Below, one piece after another: positions 1-5,642 of a stretch of DNA of 5,655 nucleotides. Numbering within the stretch: the stretch's first letter is position 1; each line of letters opens with the position of its first letter. This DNA comes from Peptostreptococcaceae bacterium (lineage in GTDB: Bacteria; Bacillota_A; Clostridia; Peptostreptococcales; Acidaminobacteraceae), in the NCBI GenBank assembly GCA_013619035.1, contig JABXKX010000550.1, forward strand, positions 1-5,655, in the 5' to 3' direction. The notes beneath the pieces are model-generated. The model saw nothing but the letters and a program-made list of their open reading frames with translations, searched no databases and was not told the DNA's origin. The translations under genes and the position numbers were made by a program.

Positions 1-56
1 ATAAATGTAAGTATTTATTTAAGGAAGTAGAACAACAATTAGAACCGCTTTATTAA
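1..56 (+). CDS. possible C-terminal tail of an upstream gene (partial)
   Basis: One frame is open from the window edge (first full codon at 3) to a TAA at 54-56 and would encode a tail reading KCKYLFKEVEQQLEPLY. The other two plus-strand frames hit stops within the first 30 bases. The composition (charged, ending in a helix-like stretch) is believable for a protein end, but 17 residues are too few to name a family. No rho-independent terminator with a T-run follows before the promoter at 110. It could equally be chance open sequence. Confidence 0.35.
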   Translation, partial: KCKYLFKEVEQQLEPLY

Positions 57-91
57 ATTAAGTGATGAGGGAAAAAAATCAGACGTCAATA

Positions 92-113
92 TCAATGTAT
101 AAAAAAACATTGA
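92..113. repeat. 7-bp inverted repeat overlapping the -35 box
   Basis: TCAATGT (92-98) and ACATTGA (107-113) are perfect inverted copies separated by 8 nt, mostly A. The right arm covers the first four bases of the -35 element at 110-115. That position would suit a repressor operator. There is no T-run after the right arm, so it is a poor terminator for the upstream gene. AT-rich repeats of this size can arise by chance. Confidence 0.3.
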
Positions 114-138
114 CTTGTATTATTATTTAAGATATACT
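110..138 (+). promoter_or_regulatory. sigma-A type promoter for the T-box/trpB transcript
   Basis: The -35 box TTGACT is at 110-115 and the -10 box TATACT at 133-138, with a 17-nt spacer. Each box differs from the consensus by one base. Transcription would begin near 145, just before the T-box leader, which fits a leader that must be transcribed from its 5' end. No better promoter is seen between here and trpB. Confidence 0.85.
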
Positions 139-154
139 TCAAACAATAAAACTT

Positions 155-404
155 TGATTGAGAGTAGTAAGATGGTTGAGTTACTAAAGAGAGCTGGTGA
201 TGGTGTGAATCCGGTGTGATGAAATAATCTGAATGGACTCATGAGTGGGCGCTGAAATAATAGTATGCAACCCGGGTTCTCCCGTTATAGAGATATGTTA
301 TCGGCAATTAGCCCGTAACAGAATGAGATAAAGGATTTTCCTTTAAAATGAGGTGGCACCGCGATAATATTCGCCCTCTATACGATTGTATAGAGGGCTT
401 TTTT
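155..404 (+). promoter_or_regulatory. tryptophan-specific T-box leader (tRNA-Trp riboswitch)
   Basis: The leader senses uncharged tRNA-Trp and lets transcription continue into trpB when charged tRNA is scarce. The T-box core is at 350-378: GAGG (350-353) pairs with CCTC (375-378), TGGCACC (354-360) forms the 7-nt bulge, and GCGA (361-364) pairs with TCGC (371-374) around a TAATAT loop. The UGGC in the bulge would pair with a tRNA ending in GCCA, that is, discriminator G, as in known bacterial tRNA-Trp. In stem I the specifier is UGG (Trp) at 234-236, in the typical GAA-UGG-A setting. Below it TGAGT (177-181) can pair with ACTCA (237-241). A distal stem, CTGG (194-197) with CCGG (211-214), caps the arm. 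A stem III-like hairpin is visible at 297-319 (GTTA/TAAC and CGG/CCG). The exact 5' boundary is approximate. Confidence 0.93.
373..404 (+). terminator. regulated terminator of the T-box leader
   Basis: An 11-bp perfect stem (GCCCTCTATAC at 373-383 with its complement at 388-398, loop GATT) is followed by six T residues (399-404). Its left arm shares 373-378 with the 3' side of the antiterminator, so the two structures exclude each other. Binding of uncharged tRNA-Trp should stabilise the antiterminator and prevent this hairpin from forming. Confidence 0.95.
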
Positions 405-426
405 GTGTTTTAAAATAGGGTGCAGT

Positions 427-523
427 GGAGGTATATATGAAAAATACATGAACTTATGACATGACAAATAACGTAAAGACAATAGAAGCCAACACAAACT
501 ATGATGAAGGAGACTTATTATGA
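427..523 (+). other. chain of four tiny ATGA-linked reading frames ahead of trpB
   Basis: A strong GGAGG (427-431) lies 5 nt before ATG 437, which opens MKNT and stops at 449-451. That stop overlaps ATG 448 as ATGA. The second frame (MNL) stops at 457-459, overlapping ATG 456. The third (MT) stops at 462-464, overlapping ATG 461. The fourth runs 20 codons (461-523) and stops at 521-523, overlapping the trpB ATG at 520. Ribosomes loading at the GGAGG could in principle pass by stop-start steps into trpB. None of the frames contains a Trp codon, and the peptides resemble nothing I know. trpB also has its own good ribosome binding site, so the chain may be chance in AT-rich DNA or a scar of a lost upstream gene. 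The rest of 405-519 shows nothing else. Confidence 0.35.
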
Positions 524-1713
524 CTACAACAATTAGAAATGAAAATGGTAACTTTGGAGAATATGGTGGTGCTTATGTACCTGAGGCTTTAAAAGGACCT
601 TTAAAAGAATTAGAAGATGCTTTTTTTAAAAATATACAGGATGAAACATTCCAAAAAGAATTAAGATACTATCAAAGGGAATATATCGGGCGATCAAATC
701 CTTTATACTTTGCAGAAAACTTAACTGCTAAGTGTGGTGGTGCCAAGATATATCTTAAACGAGAGGATTTAAATCATACAGGTGCTCATAAAATCAATAA
801 TACAATCGGTCAAGTTCTTTTGGCCAAAAGAATGGGTAAAAAAAGAATTATTGCTGAGACCGGTGCAGGACAACATGGTGTAGCAACTGCGACAGTTTGT
901 GCTTTGTTCAATATGGATTGTACCATTTATATGGGTGAAGTTGATATGGAAAGACAAGCTTTAAATGTGTTTAAAATGGAACTTTTAGGTGCTAAAGTTG
1001 TGCCGGCGACAACGGGTCAAAAAACTCTAAAAGAAGCAGTTGATGAAGCCTTAAATGATTATGTCATAAATTGCGAACATACATATTATCTGCTGGGATC
1101 TGTTGTTGGTCCACATCCTTTTCCAGTGATGGTTAGAGAATTCCAAAGTGTTATTGGAAAAGAAGTGAAAGAACAAATTATGGAAAAAGAAAATAGATTA
1201 CCAGATTATTTAGTCGCCTGTGTGGGTGGTGGTAGTAATGCTATGGGGTTGTTCAATGCTTTTTATGAAGATCAATCAGTAGGAATGATTGGTGTAGAAC
1301 CTTCTGGTACAGGTAAAGAAATTGGAGAACATGCAGCAACCATGACTTATGGTACACCAGGCATTATTCATGGCTTCAAATGTTACAATCTCCAAGATGA
1401 AAAGGGAACACCTCATCCGGTACATTCCATTGCAGCAGGACTGGATTATCCAGGTGTTGGTCCAGAACACAGTCATTTTAAAGATATAAAAAGATGTGAG
1501 TACGTAACCGCTTCAGACCTTGATGCCATTGAAGCCTTTAAGTTATTATCAAAAACAGAAGGTATTATCCCAGCGATTGAAAGTTCACATGCGGTGAGTT
1601 ATGGGGTGTCTTTGGCTAAAACCCTAGATAAAGATCAAATCATAGTGGTTAATATTTCAGGACGGGGTGATAAAGACATGGTATATATGCAAAGTATCTT
1701 AAAAAACAAATAA
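520..1713 (+). CDS. trpB: tryptophan synthase beta chain
   Basis: This is a PLP enzyme that joins indole and L-serine to make L-tryptophan, normally with TrpA supplying indole through an internal tunnel. The 397-residue length is that of the classical TrpB1 family. The N-terminal [11 protein letters not shown] (12-22) is typical. The PLP lysine is K91 in HTGAHKIN, and the catalytic glutamate is E113 in AETGAGQHG. The phosphate-binding loop GGGSN is at 236-240, D309 lies in AGLDYPG (the residue that works with the serine-binding loop), and the SGRGDKD motif near the end (380-386) contacts the PLP ring. The start is supported by AAGGAG 8 nt upstream. The gene lies behind a Trp T-box and is followed directly by a terminator. 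No trpA, trpF or trpC is next to it. It may salvage indole, or pair with a TrpA coded elsewhere. All catalytic residues seem intact, so it is not a pseudogene. Confidence 0.97.
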   Translation: MTTTIRNENGNFGEYGGAYVPEALKGPLKELEDAFFKNIQDETFQKELRYYQREYIGRSNPLYFAENLTAKCGGAKIYLKREDLNHTGAHKINNTIGQVLLAKRMGKKRIIAETGAGQHGVATATVCALFNMDCTIYMGEVDMERQALNVFKMELLGAKVVPATTGQKTLKEAVDEALNDYVINCEHTYYLLGSVVGPHPFPVMVREFQSVIGKEVKEQIMEKENRLPDYLVACVGGGSNAMGLFNAFYEDQSVGMIGVEPSGTGKEIGEHAATMTYGTPGIIHGFKCYNLQDEKGTPHPVHSIAAGLDYPGVGPEHSHFKDIKRCEYVTASDLDAIEAFKLLSKTEGIIPAIESSHAVSYGVSLAKTLDKDQIIVVNISGRGDKDMVYMQSILKNK

Positions 1714-1718
1714 AAAAT

Positions 1719-1744
1719 AAATCTGGTTCAAACGAACCAGATTT
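1719..1744. terminator. shared bidirectional terminator between trpB and nqrF
   Basis: AAATCTGGTTC (1719-1729) and its perfect complement (1734-1744) form an 11-bp stem with a 4-nt loop. On the minus strand the hairpin is followed by ATTTATTTTTTA, a strong U-tract for ending the nqr operon. On the plus strand the tail is weaker (TTTCTT). The stem starts 5 nt after the trpB stop and ends 1 nt from the nqrF stop codon, so one hairpin serves both convergent units. Confidence 0.88.
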
Positions 1745-1745
1745 C

Positions 1746-2846
1746 TTACTCAAACTTATCATAGAAAATATATTCTTCAGGAATACCTTTTTCTTGAAGA
1801 AGGGGCGTTACAGAATCAATCATCACAGGGCTACCACATAAATAAGCTTCGCAGTCCGGTCCGTTTTCTAGATATTTTTCTATGAGATCAGTTACTCTAC
1901 CTTTTTCACCATCCCAGTTGCAGGCTTCGGTAGGTCTAGATAAACATGTGATTAACGTAAATTGAGACAATTCTTTTGTAAGTGATTCAAGTTCCTCGAT
2001 CATATAAAGATCGTCTCTAGTACGAGCACCAAAGTAGAAGGTTACTTTTCTATCAATATGTTCATCTCTCATATATTTCAGGATACTCATAATAGGTGCC
2101 ATCCCTGTACCGATAGCCACCATGACCATTTCTCTATCACTGTGTTGATAGAAGAAGTCACCATAAGGTCCTACAATTGTAATCTTGTTTTCTGGTGATA
2201 AGTGCTGATGGACATAAGTCGTACAAATACCGTTTGGAATATACCCTATAAACAATTCTAAATTACGATTTTCTTTTGGAGCAGAAGCAATAGAGTAGGC
2301 TCTATAGACTTCTTCTCTGTTGCCTTTGTATTTCGGGGTTAGTATTTGTATATACTGACCAGGCTTGAAATTGATTTCATTATCATCAGGTAATTGAACA
2401 CGGAGATGTTTGATCTTCGGTGTCACATCATTAATGAAATTAATATTATAGTCATATTGTTTAACATTAAAGAGTTCTTCATCAATTTCTATCTGAATGT
2501 CTTCTTTAACCTTTAACTGACAAGACAATCTGATGCCTTCTTCTTGTTCGACTTTTGAAACATATCCAGATTCAGTTGGCAGGAATCTTCCGCCACCATC
2601 ATTGACTTTGACTTTACAATAACCACAGCTACCTTTACCCCCACAAGCAGAGGGAATAAAGATTTCATTGTCTATTAATGCAGTTAATAAAGTATCCCCA
2701 CCATCGACGACATAATCATATTCTTCATTAATGATCATTTTCTTTTCGCCATAGTTGCCGATGGTCTTATTCGCTAAAGACAATAAGTAGGCCAAAGCAC
2801 CAGTGATACTACTGATGATTAAGACTGTTTTTAAAATATCAACCAT
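1746..2846 (-). CDS. nqrF: Na+-NQR subunit F, NADH-oxidising ferredoxin-flavoprotein
   Basis: NqrF is the entry point of the complex. It takes hydride from NADH on FAD in the cytoplasm and passes electrons to a 2Fe-2S cluster. One hydrophobic helix at about 3-25 anchors it to the membrane. The ferredoxin domain (about 35-125) has C68, C74, C77 and C109, the plant-type spacing also known in characterised NqrF. The reductase part follows: the FAD motif RAYS at 182-185, the NAD-binding GTGMAP at 246-251, the CGSP motif at 337-340 and an aromatic/acidic C-terminus (YDKFE). At 366 residues it is somewhat shorter than proteobacterial NqrF (about 408). AAGGAGG overlaps the nqrE stop and sits just ahead of ATG 2846; the intergenic gap is 9 nt. 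It is the last gene of the operon. RNF complexes lack this subunit, so its presence argues that the cluster is NQR. Confidence 0.95.
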   Translation of the reverse strand: MVDILKTVLIISSITGALAYLLSLANKTIGNYGEKKMIINEEYDYVVDGGDTLLTALIDNEIFIPSACGGKGSCGYCKVKVNDGGGRFLPTESGYVSKVEQEEGIRLSCQLKVKEDIQIEIDEELFNVKQYDYNINFINDVTPKIKHLRVQLPDDNEINFKPGQYIQILTPKYKGNREEVYRAYSIASAPKENRNLELFIGYIPNGICTTYVHQHLSPENKITIVGPYGDFFYQHSDREMVMVAIGTGMAPIMSILKYMRDEHIDRKVTFYFGARTRDDLYMIEELESLTKELSQFTLITCLSRPTEACNWDGEKGRVTDLIEKYLENGPDCEAYLCGSPVMIDSVTPLLQEKGIPEEYIFYDKFE

Positions 2847-2855
2847 AGCGCCTCC

Positions 2856-3446
2856 TTATTGAATCTGAACAATACCGGAAAATCCTAAAAAGGCTAGAGC
2901 CATGATACCGGTAATGATTAAGGTGATACCTGGACCTTCAAGTCCTTTAGGTATTTTTGCATTTTTGAGTTTCTTTCTCATACCTGCGAGAGAAACGATT
3001 GCAAGTGTCCATCCTATACCAGAACCTGCACCGAATAGTACAGATTGTATTAAGTTGTAATTTCTAATAACCATAAATAATGAGACCCCCAAAATGGCAC
3101 AATTTACAGTAATGAGTGGTAAAAAAATACCAAGTGAAAAATAAAGGTGTTCAAAGTATCTTTCTATAATCATCTCAACCAATTGAACAAAAGCGGCAAT
3201 AACAATAATAAAGATGATATATCTTAAGTATTCAAGCCCTAATGGCTCTAAAATATAATTGTAGATCAAATAGTTTAAAAGTGATGTACACGTTAGAACA
3301 AAGGTAACTGCTTGTCCTAAACTAAAAGATGTTTCAATTTCATTAGATACAGCAATAAATGAACACATACCTAAGAAATTTGAAAGAATCATATTGTTTG
3401 TAAAGATAGAAGCAATAAATATAACCAAAGGATTAATATCAACCAT
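2856..3446 (-). CDS. nqrE: Na+-NQR subunit E, integral membrane protein
   Basis: NqrE is a roughly six-helix membrane protein that pairs with NqrD. Together they hold a 2Fe-2S cluster inside the membrane that relays electrons from NqrF to the FMN of NqrC. The 196-residue length matches the family (about 198). The cluster cysteines are C28 in FLGMCSF and C116 in PLITVNCAI. Other family marks are LGIFLPLITVNCA (105-117), GSGIGWTLAIVSLAG (141-155) and the C-terminal GIMALAFLGFSG. The first two are closer to NqrE than to RnfA as I recall them, although LEYLRYIIFI (71-80) is RnfA-like. The start at 3446 is chosen because AGGAGG lies 8 nt before it and the protein then begins like the family; an in-frame ATG at 3509 would add 21 unrelated residues inside nqrD. 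It overlaps the nqrD end by 8 bp. Confidence 0.93.
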   Translation of the reverse strand: MVDINPLVIFIASIFTNNMILSNFLGMCSFIAVSNEIETSFSLGQAVTFVLTCTSLLNYLIYNYILEPLGLEYLRYIIFIIVIAAFVQLVEMIIERYFEHLYFSLGIFLPLITVNCAILGVSLFMVIRNYNLIQSVLFGAGSGIGWTLAIVSLAGMRKKLKNAKIPKGLEGPGITLIITGIMALAFLGFSGIVQIQ

Positions 3447-4062
3447 TGACTGGACCTCCTTTACTTTCTTCTTGAACTGGGAAGACATTCTTAGCAATCC
3501 ATATAACAATACCTAACATAAAGAACGCACCTGGAGGCATAATCATAAGTGTCCATGGTGTAAATGATTCACCTAAAATTTGAATACCAAACAGTGTACC
3601 AAAGCCTAATAATTCTCTAAAAAATGCTATAAACAATAATACAACAGTATAACCGAGTCCCATTGTTATGCCATCAAAAAATGCCAAATGAGGTGGATTA
3701 TGTTGAGCATACGCTTCACATCTTCCCATGATGATACAGTTGGTAATGATTAGTCCAACATAAGGTCCTAAAGCCTTTGACATCTCTGGTAGGTACGCTT
3801 TTAAGAAGATATCCAAAATAATTACATACGCAGAAATAATAAGCGTTTGAACCATCATTCTAATATGTTTTGGTGTATGATGTCTCAGTACAGAGACTGT
3901 AAAACTAGAAAGCCCTGTAACAAACATTAAACCAATACCCATAACCAGTGAATTCATCAATAAATTAGTGACTGCCAAAGCAGAACATATGCCTAAGATT
4001 TGTCTGTAAATAGGATTGTCTTTCCAAACGCCTTGAGCAAATATTTGTTTAATTGCCTTCAT
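3439..4062 (-). CDS. nqrD: Na+-NQR subunit D, integral membrane protein
   Basis: NqrD is the partner of NqrE. Each has about six membrane helices in inverted topology, and each gives two cysteines to the shared intramembrane 2Fe-2S cluster. The 207-residue length fits the family (about 210). C26 lies in LGICSALAVT (23-32) and C109 in IITNCIIMGR (105-114), both NqrD/RnfE signatures. The MPPGAFFMLG stretch (175-184) is also typical. A further cysteine, C115 (MGRCEAYA), is next to the second motif. The start at 4062 is preceded by AGGAGG with a 6-nt gap; an earlier in-frame ATG at 4089 would add nine basic residues within the nqrC end and has no such site. It overlaps nqrC by 14 bp and nqrE by 8 bp, and ends with TGA, which shows TGA is read as a stop. 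Confidence 0.93.
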   Translation of the reverse strand: MKAIKQIFAQGVWKDNPIYRQILGICSALAVTNLLMNSLVMGIGLMFVTGLSSFTVSVLRHHTPKHIRMMVQTLIISAYVIILDIFLKAYLPEMSKALGPYVGLIITNCIIMGRCEAYAQHNPPHLAFFDGITMGLGYTVVLLFIAFFRELLGFGTLFGIQILGESFTPWTLMIMPPGAFFMLGIVIWIAKNVFPVQEESKGGPVNG

Positions 4063-4666
4063 AAAAACCCTCCTTTTTCGCAAATTCAAGAATTAAAGGA
4101 ATCTCAGTATTCATGATATCTCTAATAGCAAGAGAGGTAAGGGTAGCGCCTGAAATCGCATCTACATTACCACCAGTACTCTTATTTAATGTTACAATTT
4201 GTTCGGATAAGATATTCAAATCTCTAAATTGAACTTTAAAGGTTTCTTCATCAATACGGCCACCCAAACCCGGCGTCTCTTGATGAGCAGTGAAATTGAT
4301 ACCCAACATCGTTTGATGAGCAGGGTCAAAAGCGACATGACCAGTGATGGTACCCCATAGACCTTTGCCTGAAAATTCAAAAGCGTATCCTTTGGTAATG
4401 CCATTTTCTTTGTATGTAAAGAGTGTTCTATCATCTTTAGTTTCAATACTGATACTTTCTTTAAAAATATCCTGTACGGTTTTGTCCGCATCATCTTTTG
4501 TATCGATATTAAAGACGTAGAGTACAGAACGTTGAACAACCAATTTCTGTTGTTCTTCAATGGTACCCGCTGTCACATTATTGATAAAAGCCAATAGGAA
4601 AGTGAAAAATGCTGTTAATGCAATCATGAAAACAACCGGATAAAGAATTTGTTTTTTCTTAGCCAT
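4049..4666 (-). CDS. nqrC: Na+-NQR subunit C, covalent FMN protein
   Basis: NqrC carries FMN linked through a phosphoester to a threonine on the outer face of the membrane, and hands electrons on to NqrB. One N-terminal helix (about 9-29) anchors a soluble FMN-binding domain. The GKGLWGTITGHVA stretch (100-112) and ETPGLGGRI (130-138) are hallmarks of the NqrC/RnfG family. The flavin transferase (ApbE) site is D169-A-I-S-G-A-T175, so T175 should bear the FMN. At 205 residues it is shorter than Vibrio-type NqrC (about 257) and near the size of RnfG, so family naming rests partly on its nqrF-containing operon. ATG 4666 has AGGAG close ahead. It overlaps the nqrB end by 8 bp and nqrD by 14 bp. 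No ApbE gene is in the window; one is needed elsewhere. Confidence 0.9.
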   Translation of the reverse strand: MAKKKQILYPVVFMIALTAFFTFLLAFINNVTAGTIEEQQKLVVQRSVLYVFNIDTKDDADKTVQDIFKESISIETKDDRTLFTYKENGITKGYAFEFSGKGLWGTITGHVAFDPAHQTMLGINFTAHQETPGLGGRIDEETFKVQFRDLNILSEQIVTLNKSTGGNVDAISGATLTSLAIRDIMNTEIPLILEFAKKEGFYEGN

Positions 4667-5597
4667 TTTGTCTCCTTTCTCTTCCTTTGATCATTTTGAC
4701 AATTTCATCGATGAGTGGTGCAAAAGTGTTACCTATTAGAATAGCAAACATCATACCACCAGCAAAGAGTGCAAAACCTCTTATAATCACTGTAACAAAG
4801 CCGATGATTGCACCATAGATATATCGTCCTTCTTTTGTTTTGGGTGATGAGATAGGATCAGTAGCCATAAAGAAAGCACCGAATAATAACCCCCCTGTTA
4901 ATAATCCGTATATGGGATTGGGTATCTGTTCTACACCCATGAAGTACATAATACCTGAAGTGACTACAAACATGCCTAGCAAGCCAAATACGGTTTCCTT
5001 AGCTGCTGTTTTGGTATAAAGAAGGTATAAACCGCCCAATAGAATTAATATGGCACTTGTTTCACCAATGGAACCAGCAATGTTGCCTAAAAAGATATCT
5101 TTAAAGTGAAGCATATCACCTGTAGCCCTAAACTCTAAAAGAGGTGTAGATTGACTGACGGTATCAACAGAATATTTTGTTAAGTTACCCAAAATGCCAG
5201 TAGAAGGTTTGATCCACTGCATTGTCATGACTCGAGGGAAATTAACATAGATAAACGCACGACCAACAAGTGCAGGATTGAAAGGATTTTTACCAAAGCC
5301 TCCAAATACCATCTTTCCAAATAAGACACCGAATATGATACCGATAATCGCTATATAAAAAGGAACTTTGGGTGGTAGAGTCAAGGTGTAAAGTATCGAA
5401 GTTACAATAACTGCTTCCGTAATCTTCTTCGTAGATTTTCTCACAAATATCCATTCAACTAAACATGCTGTAACGGTCACACTGAGAAGTAATACTAATG
5501 TTCGCCATCCATAAAAGTAAATACCTGCTAGGATGAGTGGTATGAGTGCATAAATGACTTTACGCATCATTTTTTGCTTCATAAATTGAATTTTCAA
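4659..5597 (-). CDS. nqrB: Na+-NQR subunit B (NqrB/RnfD family), short form
   Basis: NqrB is the large membrane subunit with covalent FMN, riboflavin and the quinone site, and forms the main part of the Na+ path. About nine hydrophobic segments are visible. Family motifs include VFGGFGKNPFNPALVGRAF (97-115), AFFMATDPISSP (241-252), GRYIYGAIIGF (257-267) and MMFAILIGNTFAPLID (282-297); the last three resemble NqrB closely. The flavin-attachment region is D145-T-V-S-Q-S-T151, with T151 the likely FMN threonine; the usual Gly-Ala before it is Gln-Ser here. At 312 residues it lacks most of the long N-terminal region of proteobacterial NqrB (about 412) and is nearer RnfD in length. The start is TTG at 5597, with AAAGGGGG 7 nt upstream; the next ATG, 15 nt later, is too far from that site. 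The frame stays open upstream to the window edge, but contains no start codon there. Confidence 0.88.
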   Translation of the reverse strand: MKIQFMKQKMMRKVIYALIPLILAGIYFYGWRTLVLLLSVTVTACLVEWIFVRKSTKKITEAVIVTSILYTLTLPPKVPFYIAIIGIIFGVLFGKMVFGGFGKNPFNPALVGRAFIYVNFPRVMTMQWIKPSTGILGNLTKYSVDTVSQSTPLLEFRATGDMLHFKDIFLGNIAGSIGETSAILILLGGLYLLYTKTAAKETVFGLLGMFVVTSGIMYFMGVEQIPNPIYGLLTGGLLFGAFFMATDPISSPKTKEGRYIYGAIIGFVTVIIRGFALFAGGMMFAILIGNTFAPLIDEIVKMIKGRERRQNG

Positions 5598-5604
5598 ATG
5601 ACGA

Positions 5605-5612
5605 CCCCCTTT
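5605..5612 (-). promoter_or_regulatory. ribosome binding site that fixes the TTG start of nqrB
   Basis: AAAGGGGG on the minus strand ends 7 nt before TTG 5597. It is 22 nt from the nearest ATG, which favours the TTG as the start codon. The operon's first visible gene is thus the only one of the five without an ATG start. Confidence 0.65.
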
Positions 5613-5636
5613 AGAAAAACATTTTCCTGTAATTAA

Positions 5637-5642
5637 ATTATA
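5637..5642 (-). promoter_or_regulatory. possible -10 box upstream of nqrB
   Basis: A perfect TATAAT lies about 40 nt before the nqrB start on the minus strand. A -35 box would fall outside the window, so the promoter cannot be confirmed. The same bases could instead be the last codons of an upstream gene: the frame 5653-5633 reads IVRHII and then TAA, which would suit the end of nqrA. The two readings do not strictly exclude each other. Confidence 0.25.

Noticed and set aside
82..87. GACGTC palindrome upstream of the promoter
   Set aside because: A single 6-bp palindrome without a second copy is expected by chance.
92..113. Inverted repeat as terminator of the upstream gene
   Set aside because: The stem is short and AT-rich, and no T-run follows the right arm on the plus strand.
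420..440. Short GTG-started frame with a TGG codon (GTG CAG TGG AGG) as a Trp attenuator peptide
   Set aside because: It has one Trp codon only, no ribosome binding site ahead of it, and lies after the T-box terminator, where a classical attenuator would make no sense.
769..957. 62-codon minus-strand open frame inside trpB
   Set aside because: It lies antisense to the strongly conserved PLP-lysine region of trpB, has no convincing ribosome binding site and encodes a cysteine-rich sequence with no recognisable family.
1276..1476. 66-codon minus-strand open frame inside trpB
   Set aside because: It is antisense to conserved trpB sequence, with a composition typical of a shadow frame.
3447..3509. 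Longer nqrE start at 3509
   Set aside because: It would add 21 basic residues not seen in the family and overlap nqrD by more than 60 bp, whereas 3446 has an ideal AGGAGG.
4063..4089. Longer nqrD start at 4089
   Set aside because: ATG 4062 has AGGAGG at 6 nt and gives the family length; the extra nine residues only re-read the nqrC end and its ribosome binding site.
4216..4560. 114-codon frame on the minus strand inside nqrC
   Set aside because: It is a different frame of the same strand as nqrC, whose FMN motif and family blocks run through the same bases. The alternative product is Lys/Leu-rich and unrecognisable.
1746..5597. Annotating the cluster as an RNF complex
   Set aside because: The subunit lengths of NqrB and NqrC are RNF-like, but the fused ferredoxin-NADH reductase NqrF is specific to NQR, no rnfB is present, and NqrE motifs fit NQR better.
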